Shown one piece after another: positions 44,277 to 53,400 of a DNA stretch of 64,000 bases. A program made the position numbers and the translations under genes. Source of the DNA: Ruminococcus sp. (GTDB taxonomy: Bacteria > Bacillota > Clostridia > Oscillospirales > Ruminococcaceae); assembly GCF_017464355.1 (NCBI RefSeq), contig NZ_JAFUAG010000005.1:22977-86976 (forward strand), read 5' to 3'. The notes under the pieces were generated by a model. It saw nothing but the letters and a program-made list of their open reading frames with translations. It was not told where the DNA came from and made no database searches. Position 1 is the first letter of the stretch, and the number at the start of each line of letters is the position of its first letter.

Positions 44277-44357
44277 ATCTTTTCATGACCCAAAACAATT
44301 TAGTATAACTTTGGTTGTCAAAACCCGATTTTTGGACGTTACCCAAAAATGCAAAGA

Positions 44358-44385
44358 CCTCGCAAACGGCGTGTTTGCGAGGCTT
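44358..44385 (+). terminator. Hairpin before the left attachment site
   Basis: Perfect 10-bp stem CCTCGCAAAC / GTTTGCGAGG (44358-44367 and 44373-44382) followed by CTTT. Confidence 0.6.
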
Positions 44386-44391
44386 TAAGCT

Positions 44392-44410
44392 GCAGGGGCA
44401 CCAAGGGTCG
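44392..44410 (+). repeat. Left attachment site (duplicated tRNA-Trp 3' end)
   Basis: GCAGGGGCACCAAGG followed by GTCG is the same as 63832-63850 (first 15 bases identical, 18 of 19 overall) and in the same orientation. 63833-63850 is the 3' end of the tRNA-Trp gene, so this is the distal copy made on integration. It bounds the element on the left. Confidence 0.8.
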
Positions 44411-44514
44411 CTCCCTGCGGGCAGTGCTTAGTGTTTTTCACGCTGCCCTTTCCGCTGTCAATAGATCGAAAGACACATAAACTTAAATCCGCATAAGCGG
44501 TGAAAGGAAAAAAC

Positions 44515-45312
44515 ATGAAAAACACAAAGATGATCGCAGTAGCAAATCAGAAGGGCGGTGTGGGCAAAACCACCACTACCATCAATGTAGGTGCAGCGCT
44601 TGCACTTATGGGCAAGAAGGTTCTTCTCGTTGACCTTGATACGCAGGAGTCGATGTCCAACTTTTTCGGCATATACAATGCTGACAACAATATTGGCAAG
44701 GCGCTCTACAAGACGGTCAGCCGTGAAGCTATTGACCTGGCGGACTATATCGTTACAAACGAGGTAAACGGAGTTGATATGATACCGGCAGAGCTGAACA
44801 CCATGCAGCGTATCGCCATAGACCTTGTATCGGTAAGAAGCAAGGAAACGGTTTTCCGCAGACTTATCAATCAGAACAGTGAAGTGCTTGAAAGATACGA
44901 CTACATTTTGCTTGATTGTCCCCCCTCCCTCAATGTTATACTGGATAACGCACTTACGGCCAGCCGATATGTGCTTATCCCCTGTCAGGCTCACCCTCTG
45001 AGCTATCCCCCGCTGCCTAACCTGCTTTTGCAGATAGATGAGATCCGGGCAGAACTGAACGAAAACATTGAAGTCATCGGCATTGTGCCAACAATGGTCG
45101 ATCGCAGCTCCAACAGCAGACAGACCGTCGATATGCTGCGTGAAAACTACGCTGACACACTTTTTGAGACCGAGATAGAACGCATGGCCGTTGCCGCAAA
45201 TTCCGCACTTACCGAAAAAGCGGTCGTGCTTTCCAATGCAAAGGACAATCGGGTATCCCGTGAATACAAGGATCTCGCTAACGAACTGGTCAACCGTATC
45301 AAGGGGGTGTAA
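44515..45312 (+). CDS. parA: ParA/Soj-type partition ATPase
   Basis: 265 residues. The deviant Walker A motif KGGVGKTTTTINVGAAL with the signature Lys, DLDTQESMSNFFG, and Walker B YDYILLDCPPSLNVIL define ParA/Soj. AAAGGAA precedes ATG 44515. In ICEs of the Tn1549 type, parA-parB open the element and help keep the excised circle. Its reading frame is intact although the partner ParB is not. Parts of its antisense strand happen to be open for hundreds of codons. Confidence 0.92.
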   Translation: MKNTKMIAVANQKGGVGKTTTTINVGAALALMGKKVLLVDLDTQESMSNFFGIYNADNNIGKALYKTVSREAIDLADYIVTNEVNGVDMIPAELNTMQRIAIDLVSVRSKETVFRRLINQNSEVLERYDYILLDCPPSLNVILDNALTASRYVLIPCQAHPLSYPPLPNLLLQIDEIRAELNENIEVIGIVPTMVDRSSNSRQTVDMLRENYADTLFETEIERMAVAANSALTEKAVVLSNAKDNRVSREYKDLANELVNRIKGV

Positions 45313-45315
45313 GGC

Positions 45316-45519
45316 ATGAAATTTGACAAGGTAAAAGAAACATTCTCGGAGAGAAAAGAAAAAGGCAGCATAAAGGAGAGCCTTATCTCCGCCGAAGAAG
45401 TGCTGAACGAGATAACCGAGATAGCTATGCACAAGCTGGATATGTACGCCGATGAGGACGGCAACCAGCCCTTTGATAGGATTATACTCCACCCATTCTC
45501 CATCGACAAGTGTTTCTAA
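45316..45519 (+). pseudogene. parB 5' remnant
   Basis: Starts 3 bases after parA. The first 53 codons (KFDKVKETFSERKEKGSIKE through DEDGNQPF) look like the start of an ICE ParB; normally the ParB/Srx fold would follow. Instead, after about 45474, 14 unrelated codons lead to a stop. The break coincides with the end of the minus-strand gene 45478-45825. The protein lacks its nuclease/CTPase and DNA-binding parts and cannot act as ParB. Confidence 0.75.
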
Positions 45520-45825
45520 CTTTCCCCATTCAGGTTTTCCAATGTCACGCCCTTTTACTCTAATCGGAATTAAAGCATCGTGCTGACAAAACGGCAACGG
45601 ATCATTAATGTCTATCCAACCTCTTTCATCTATTTCATCATTCCAATCATCATATACATCTTCCAAATCATTATAATACTGGTCAAACGAACATTGAATT
45701 GCATCTATACTGCAATATTGAAATAGGAAAACCCCTTCGTTTTTTGTTTGATAAATCATTATTTTGTGAATATAATCACTCTCGTTGCACTTCATAGGAT
45801 TTTTTAGAAAAGCATATTTCCTCAT
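45478..45825 (-). pseudogene. Hypothetical acidic protein, 3' end cut at the parB junction
   Basis: Starts at ATG 45825 with GGAGG 7 bases upstream and a near-consensus promoter. About 116 own codons can be read (MRKYAFLKNPMKC, DLEDVYDDWNDEIDERGW, PEWGKLETLVDGEW). It is rich in Asp, Glu and aromatics, like immunity or SMI1-type proteins, but I recognise no family. After EYNPIKG the frame runs on through the antisense of parB and parA as far as 44458, so the real 3' end has been lost or a 455-aa chimaera would be made. Confidence 0.55.
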
Positions 45826-45867
45826 ACTACAGCCTCCGTATTCAATTTGAGGGTTACTGCTGAACTT

Positions 45868-45896
45868 ATTATATATCAATTTTATGAATCAGTCAA
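45868..45896 (-). promoter_or_regulatory. Promoter of the truncated minus-strand gene
   Basis: On the minus strand TTGACT (45896-45891), 17-bp spacer, TATAAT (45873-45868). Confidence 0.7.
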
Positions 45897-46021
45897 CCAC
45901 CCACTTTCATCAAACTGCCGCCCAGACTGCGCAATAACTGCGCCGTACCAGATTACAATTTCAAGTATGACCGCCGACCGAAGCGGCGGCATAAAAGAGA
46001 GAAAGTCGCTGACGCTCCAAT

Positions 46022-46206
46022 TCTCGCCATGACAGCGAGAAAACCGCCGAAAGGCGGTAAAAGCCGTGCCGATGAAAAATCGGCACTCTCAGTTCGCAAG
46101 CACGGTGGATTGTGCCGCGTTTCGGAAAACACGGACAAATCCACGATACTTGTCAGGGGAAAAATTTCCCCTAAAACCCCTAAATAAAAAGACCGCTGAT
46201 GCGGTC
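46022..46206. other. oriT-like region with five hairpins
   Basis: Five separate inverted repeats in 185 bases: TCTCGC/GCGAGA (46022-46040), ACCGCC-GAAA-GGCGGT (46043-46058), GTGCCGAT/ATCGGCAC (46066-46086), AGGGGAAA/TTTCCCCT (46155-46172) and GACCGC-TGAT-GCGGTC (46191-46206). It lies directly before mobC, where the transfer origin of such elements is found. The nick site cannot be fixed by eye. Confidence 0.5.
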
Positions 46207-46226
46207 AAAAGCGAAAGGAGACTTTT

Positions 46227-47438
46227 ATGACAAAAGCCGAAAAGAATTACAAGAGAGATTACGGTCACAAGGACAGTGCAGAGCTTGCTTTGAATTACAC
46301 CCGTGACGGTATGCGTGAGGAACTTGACGGTGTGCTTGAAAAGGTCAGTCCCGATGAGCTTACAGCGGACGAGCAGGAGTATCTAAACGGACGGGATCAG
46401 TGTCGTAATCATACGCTGAATATCCGCTTCAATGATACCGAATGGGAGCATATTTGCAGGCAGGCGGAGCTTCTTCATGTGAAGAAGTCAAGTTATGTCA
46501 GGGAGTGTGCGAAAGCGCACTATGTTCTGATGATGGATCAAAGCGACATGAATGGCATTATCGGTGCGGTCAGAGCCTTATCCACCAACGTGAATCAGAT
46601 TGCCCGACGAGCCAATAAAACGAGCAGAATTTACAGCGAAGATATTACTACAACGAAAGAGAGTGTGAATGCGATTTGGCAGTTACTAAGCTACATTGTT
46701 ATTAAGGACAGCGATGACTTTGCAGATTTCCTGCTGAAATGCGCTCAGAACGGCATACTTGTCTACTACGATCCGGAGCATACGATAGACCTGAAATTTA
46801 TGCTTGCGGAGCAGAAGGAACGCAATCCGAGAGCCAAAATGACGAGGGCGAAAACACTTGGGTGGTTTTACGAAACGGAGCAGATCAAAAGCCGTATTAT
46901 CCACTACAAGAAAGCTATGGAAAAGAAGCCGAGAGCGCTGATAAGGCGAGTGCCTGTGCAGGCGGAGGAAAACAAGTTTATCCGTGACAGCATCGACCGC
47001 ACCAACATGAAGCTGACAAGCAAGGCGATGAATATTCTTGCCAAGTATGGCGTGACCGCTGAGGAGGCGAAAGCTGAGAGCATCGCAGCGTTCAGCGAGA
47101 GGGTGGCGCTTGTTCAGGAACTTAACGATATTTCGGACGAGATCAAGGAGCTTGAAGAACGTGCCGAAACGCTGAGAAAATTCTGGGCTTTCAAGCCGTA
47201 TTACGATGAATACAAGTCCCTCAGCGGACGAAAACAGGAGAAGTATAAAAAGGCTCAGAAAAATGCTCGATATAAGGCTATCAAGCTAAAAGCGGACGAA
47301 CTGTCGCAGGCGGCGAATGAGATCGAGCAGTATCTACGTCAGGAGCAGAGCAGGGAGCGCAGAAAAAGAAAAATAGGAGTGTGCTTGAATAACAGGCTCT
47401 CCGACGAACGGAGTGTCAACACAGAAATGTTTCCATAA
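46227..47438 (+). CDS. mobC: MobC fused in frame to a relaxase C-terminal tail
   Basis: 403 residues. Residues 60-155 are a normal MobC relaxosome protein: ribbon-helix-helix NHTLNIRFNDTEWEHICRQA, KKSSYVRECAKA, IGAVRALSTNVNQIARRANK, and ESVNAIWQLLSYI. From about residue 160 the sequence becomes the end of a MobA/relaxase protein (FADFLLKCAQNGI, RAKTLGWFYETEQIKSRI, then coiled coil to a basic tail RERRKRK). The catalytic Tyr/HUH part of the relaxase is missing, so an in-frame deletion near 46698 joined the two genes. AAAGGAG precedes the ATG. It could still bind oriT but not nick it. Confidence 0.78.
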   Translation: MTKAEKNYKRDYGHKDSAELALNYTRDGMREELDGVLEKVSPDELTADEQEYLNGRDQCRNHTLNIRFNDTEWEHICRQAELLHVKKSSYVRECAKAHYVLMMDQSDMNGIIGAVRALSTNVNQIARRANKTSRIYSEDITTTKESVNAIWQLLSYIVIKDSDDFADFLLKCAQNGILVYYDPEHTIDLKFMLAEQKERNPRAKMTRAKTLGWFYETEQIKSRIIHYKKAMEKKPRALIRRVPVQAEENKFIRDSIDRTNMKLTSKAMNILAKYGVTAEEAKAESIAAFSERVALVQELNDISDEIKELEERAETLRKFWAFKPYYDEYKSLSGRKQEKYKKAQKNARYKAIKLKADELSQAANEIEQYLRQEQSRERRKRKIGVCLNNRLSDERSVNTEMFP

Positions 47439-47446
47439 ACAAGAAA

Positions 47447-47475
47447 ACTCCCGTATCAGCAAAGAATACGGGAGT
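47447..47475 (-). terminator. Terminator of the pilus cluster
   Basis: Perfect 10-bp stem ACTCCCGTAT / ATACGGGAGT followed on the minus strand by TTTTC; can also stop mobC transcripts. Confidence 0.85.
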
Positions 47476-47480
47476 AGATC

Positions 47481-50400
47481 TTATTCAGTTTCTTTTCTTC
47501 TGCGTAGTTTTAAATATCCAATGCCTGACATTGTCAATAAACCAACAGCAGCTGTTGCAGCAGTACTCAGATCAATGCCCGTAGGCAGTGTACCGTTAAG
47601 TGTGTTCGTGTACAAGACCTTATGGTCATCTGCAAGCGTACCTGATATTGTTTTATTATTTACAGGGTCTTCCTCTGTACTTCCCACGGTTCTTGTGATC
47701 GATGTTATGTAGTCATCTGCCTGATTTTCGGTCAGTATGTAGCCTGTATTTTTAGGCAATCCTTCAAACACGATCTTTTCACCATGAGACAGTGTGAATG
47801 GAAACGTGCCGTCATTATTAAGAGTAATAGTTCTATTCCTCTCACCATTAAAGGTCGCACGAAGTCCTGTTCCTGTAATTGCTGTGCCGTCCGCGGCAGT
47901 AAACCTGATCACAAAGCTGAAATCCTTTGCTTTATTACCAAGATTTCCTGCTACGGTCTTATCCACTTCAAGTGTGTACGTTGGCACTTTTTTGTTTTGG
48001 AGCGAATAAGTATATGCCGTTCCGCTTACAGTTGCATCACGGAAGAACTTATATTCATCTGAATTGATCGTTTCAGTGTCAGCACCGTTGATCAAAGGTG
48101 TATATGCAGTAGGGCAATCCTCCCATAGGAAGTATACATACTTGTATGTCACAGTATTGCCTGCGCCAACGCTGACCTCCTTGCTCTTTTCAAGATCGGC
48201 GATCTCCTGCTGCCATTTGTTGTCTTTGTTCAGCTTGACCGTCATAAATTTCGGCTCAACGCTCATGTAGTATGTTTTTCCGTCATCAGTAGTATACTTT
48301 AATGCTCTGCCGAGATAGGTGTTCAGGAACGATGGAATCGTAGGTTCTGCTTCCGAACTGCCATACTTCATGACAGTGCCGTCTTCGGCGATCGGCATTT
48401 CATTTCCGTTTTCGTCAAACCATATCTTTTTGACTGTGATAACATACTTATCATGTATCAGCGTTTTGGTATTTGTAAATTCCACAGCCTGCCTGTCTTT
48501 TACGGTTTGCTGACCTGTTGTAACACCGCCGTCCGTGTTCGCAGTATTCGTCTGCGCATACTCTTCAAGGCTCGTATCTGTCAGCGTTTCCTCGGTTATG
48601 GTGTATTTTGCCGTTGCAGGAAGATCGCTGAACGTTACGTTTTGCGACTGTTTCAGCTTGGTCTCGAAGCTGACATTTCCGTTTTTATCAACGGCTTTAC
48701 CCGAAGGCAGCCAGCTGTACGGATATTCAGGAACAAGTCCCGAGAAGTTTACAGTAAATGAAAACTCTGTATCTCTCCATTCCGTATCATCATCAAGACT
48801 CAGCGTCTTAAGCGTTCCCGTGCCGTCATTTTCATTCAGCAGAGATGTCTTGCTCAGTGTAAGATCATTTGTTATGATACGGTTCTCGATGACGACCTCA
48901 GCCTCTTCATTCTTACGGATAGTTCCTGACAGCGGTGCAGCAGTGACTATCTCATACAGGGCGGTATCGTCTATGGTTTCGCTGACCGTGTATTTCGCAC
49001 CCACAGGCAGACCCGACAGGATAATCTCCTCATTGGCTTTCAGCTCAAACTCTGCCTGACCGTTTGCGTCGAACGGAGTTTTTGTGTAAGCTGAATTATC
49101 TGACTTTTTCATAACGACATTGAAAGTGAATGTCTGATCGGGGTCAAGGACAATGTCATTCTCCATAGTCTTTTTCAGCTTTAAAGAGCCTGTATCCTGA
49201 TCTGTCGCAGTGTTCACAAGCAGCGCCTTGCCGTCATCGCCCTTTGTTATCTTCGGGTTATTTTCGGAGGTGTCCGCTTTGTATGTGCCGAATTTTTCTT
49301 CCCAAAGGTAGAATTCTTCATCGGCATTGTTGACATTCATTACAAGCTGCCAGTCGGGTGAATCGCCGTTGATGACTTTTTTCCATGTAGCCGTTGTTTC
49401 CTTTGTGTAGTAGTATTCCGTCACATGGGTATCGTCCAGCGGCACACGAATGGTAAGGTTTATCGTCTGGGGTACGGTGTATTCGCGTTCGCTGACGAAT
49501 GTTCCCGCCTCACCTGTAATGTACTCATAGACAAATTCGGTCTTGCGGTTCGGGTCTTCATCTACCTCCTTTTCCTCGGCAGGTGACAGCACTGTAAAGC
49601 CGTTGGGGGCTTCGGAATAGTCCTGTGCAGCAGCCCTCAGCGCGCCCCCTGCAAACAGCGGGCGGGAAGCGGAATTCAGTGCGTTTGTGGAATCGAAGCT
49701 GTACCCCTCTTTTCCTGTAAAGAATGACTTGTAGTAATCTGAGTAGTACTCGCTTGTAAACTCTGTTGCATCTATTATATATGCTGAATTAAAATAAGGA
49801 CCATACAGACGACTATCATTATCATTTGTTTTCCCATTATAGATAAAGGTCCCATATGAGCTGCCATTAGCTATGCCTCTTAAGTAATCCTCGTGATAAA
49901 CAACATCGAGATGTTTTGGATTACCCTGTATATAGCCTCCGGCATTAACTGGGGTATCATTATTCTGAGCATTTTTAAACCTGGAATCATAGAGATTGAT
50001 TCTGAAGCAATCGTCCATCTCCTTGTTCCAAGAACAATTCGATGTGGTGTTCCATTTACACTTAGCAAAAATCTTACAGCAAGTGGCATTTATTGCTGTT
50101 CCGCCAGACCCATGATTTCCGAGATTCATAAATGCAGACCGTATATCACTAAGCTTGGTATCAGAAGCTGTTCCGGTCGAAAAATTACTTAAATCAATAT
50201 ATTCCATCCAGAAACAATTATAAAACCACTTATTTATAGTTTCCAGATTAGGACAATCTGAAAAACCTCTCAGGTCGATCTTCTGGAGAGCTCTACACTC
50301 ACTGAACATACTGTCCACAGATGTCAGCTTGTCGGCTGCTGTGAACTTGGTGTAGTCGAGCTTTATCTCGGTGACAGCTTTCATATTTTCAAACATACTT

Positions 50401-53400
50401 GCAAAAGTAGTGACGTTTGAGGTCGTGAAGCCACTGAGATCAAGCGATGTGACCTTTTCACAGCCCTTGAACATATTGCTCATATTTGTCAGCTTATCTG
50501 TAGTGACGAGCGAACTCAGATCAATTGAAGTCAGGTTTGAACAGCCCTCAAACATACTCTGCATGGTAGTCACTTTTTCGCCGTTGAAATCATTCAGGTC
50601 AATTGAAGTAAATCCGCTGTTGTTACAGTTTTTAAACATTTCCTGACAGCTTTCAGGCAGATAGATTATGTTTGCATCGCTCCACCACTTGACCTTTTTG
50701 TCGGTAGGATCCCACCATGCGTAGAACTCTCCGTCCTCGCCGTCAACATCGGCTTTGCACGCAATAGCATTGTCAGGCTTGGTTGAGGAACGCTCTAATC
50801 CTGTAAAGTTCGCTTTGTTACCTTGTATCAGTGTTTTTAGTCCGTCACCGATCGTAACGACCTTGACACTCACCGAGGGCTTCTCATTTTTCAAATGCAC
50901 CGTCGGGAATTTCGGGGCGCTTGGATCAACTGTTATCTCGCCTACCCATGATTTGTCGATGTTCTTTTTATCTTCATAGGTCGGCTCGTCACCTATACGG
51001 ATATAGTCCGCATTCTCGGGTGAATAAGCATCATCATACTCATGTGTCGAAATGTTCAGCACAAGGTATTCAAGTGCATTGCTGTCATCAAATACGACCT
51101 TGCCGCCTGTTACACTGAAAGTCTTGTCGGCTATGGTTGCATAGCCCTTGGGGGCAGTGGTCTCCGAAAGCGTATATCCGCTGCCTGGTATCAGCTGTAC
51201 CATATCGAATTCGCCCTTGATACTGCCGCCTGTGACGGTCTGCTTCCAGTTCGTGCCGTCAAAGGTCCACTTGAAGTCAGCGGCTTCATCTCTTTTGATA
51301 TAGGACTGTTGCAGTGCCGCATATCTGTCATTCAGCGTTGTGGGGGCTGTGACTGTAAATACAGCGCCGTCAAGAGGGTTCTTGCTTATGCTGTCAGCCT
51401 TGATGAGCTTTGTACTTGCCAATGGGTCATTACTGATAGTGTTTTCTTTAATGCCTTCAATGCTGAACGTTGCCGAGTAATTGCCCGTCTTTGTTACAGT
51501 TACTGTATAGGAATTTGTTGCAGGCGCAGCATATCCGTCAGCAGGATATTCCTCGGTAAGCGTATATGTTCCCGGTTCAACTGAACTGAAAGTCACTGTG
51601 CCGCCTGTGCTGTATTCAGTCATATCAACAGAAGTGTTCAGGTCTGATGTACCTTTCAGCGTAAACTTTGCACCGCTGATGTTACCGCCTGTGACAGAAT
51701 CGACTTTGGAGAATACAATATCGGTATGGGGTCTGGGCTCATTGGTTATCTTGTATATGCCGTTTTCCTTTTCAAGCTCAGTGCCGTCTATCTCAACGAT
51801 AGTGACCAGCCCGTCAGGCCGAACAGTTACTTTTTTCGACTCCTTGTCAAGAATATGGTCATCGTCCGAGATAGTTTCCGTCAAGGTGTATGTTCCTCTT
51901 TCAAGATCTTCAAAAAGAACCTTGCCTTGTTTGTCCGAGGTAAGTGTTTCATCATAGGGTTTTCCGTAATCGGAAATTCCCGCCAGGTTGAACTGAACAC
52001 CCTCTATCTTACTGCCTGTCTTACTGTCGTTCTTGGTAAATTCAAGATCGCCTGTGACCATATAGGACACCTCAGTGTAGTCAAAGTGGGTGTAATAATA
52101 CTGATCCAGCGTTTTACTCTCGTCAGTCGGGTCTATGGGCATATTTGTGAATGAACGGTACACGTTATTATAGGTTTTCAGCGGTGTAAGGAACTGACCG
52201 TCCTCCACATCGACCGGTCTTGTATCCAGCCATGACTTCGGTGCTGTCATCGTCACCGTGAAGCTCATGCTCGCGCCCTTTGGCAGTGTGAATTCTTCGC
52301 CTGTGTACACGATGAATGCTGTTACTTTGCCAAGATCGCCGGGGTCTTTCCAGTTTACCTCTTCCCAGCCGTCATGCTCCTCATATTCATCACTGTCCTC
52401 TTTTATCTCACCCAAAATTGATCTCAGCAGATTCTGACGTTCTACAGCATTTGAATAAACGCTGTCATCATCAAGATCTATGATTTCATTGCCTTTGTAT
52501 ACAAAAAGGTGCAGGTCATTGGCAAGATCGCCCATACGGTTCTCGATAGCTGACAGGTTAAAGCTCTTTACAGTACCGTTCCAATCTCTGTCTTTATTGA
52601 TACCATAGTTGTATTGTATACCGTCTTTTGTTCTGTAATTCTCTATCGAGTCAAGGATAGCAATATCACGAGCCTTTGTGGTCGAAGCATTTTTCATACG
52701 GAAGTGATAAGTGTAATCTTCACTGGGATGAACAACAGCACTCTGTTTCTGTGAAGGATCGGATTTTGAGGAAACATATTTGAAAATACCCGATGCTGTC
52801 TGTATCAGCGCAACGATATTCTCCGTTGCTTCCGCATAGATAAATCTCTTGGCATTTCCGTTATCCGGGTCAAGACCTATCATATAGGCAGATTTTGAAA
52901 CAGCATGATTACCGCCGTTATCAGGATAACCGCCGCCGATATTCTCATTGCCTGTCTGATAAGCGATGGTATTGTTGGCTATCGGCCCGTAGTCCTGAAT
53001 ATCTGCATGAGAATGAACTGTTGCATAGGTCAGCCGATAATTTTTCTGACAGGGAGCATATATTTCCACTGTCATCAGCTTCTGTCCCGAGCCTGCATGG
53101 TCATCTTCTCTTGGCAGTACCTTGAACGATGAAGACGGCAGAGGTGTCGATTTATCATCTATATATACGTTCACACTTCCTTCGATCACATCGCTGTAAA
53201 GCGGCAGAAGGTCATAGAACACACCCGACTGCTGCTCAACAGGTACATTGTTTACCGTAACGCCGTCGATCGCACCCGAGTAAAGCTCCTGTACTTTAGT
53301 TTCCCATGTTACGATATACTGGCGGTTCAGCGTGTCATTTATCGTCTTATACGACTCGCCGTCCTTGCCTGTGATAGGTGCATCATTCTCATTTCTTGCT

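Noticed and set aside
44392-44422. Left repeat explained as a plain hairpin (GCAGGG / CCCTGC)
   Set aside because: The six-base pairing exists but does not explain an 18 of 19 match in direct orientation to the tRNA-Trp 3' end at the other edge of a block of ICE genes. Retained as an attachment site.
44458-45477. Antisense frame across parA continuing the minus-strand gene 45478-45825
   Set aside because: The sequence is the reverse of a conserved ParA and has no features of a protein; it is open by chance after the joint at 45475.
46043-46086. CRISPR-like short repeats near mobC
   Set aside because: The hairpins differ from each other and there is no regular spacer. No CRISPR array was seen in the window.
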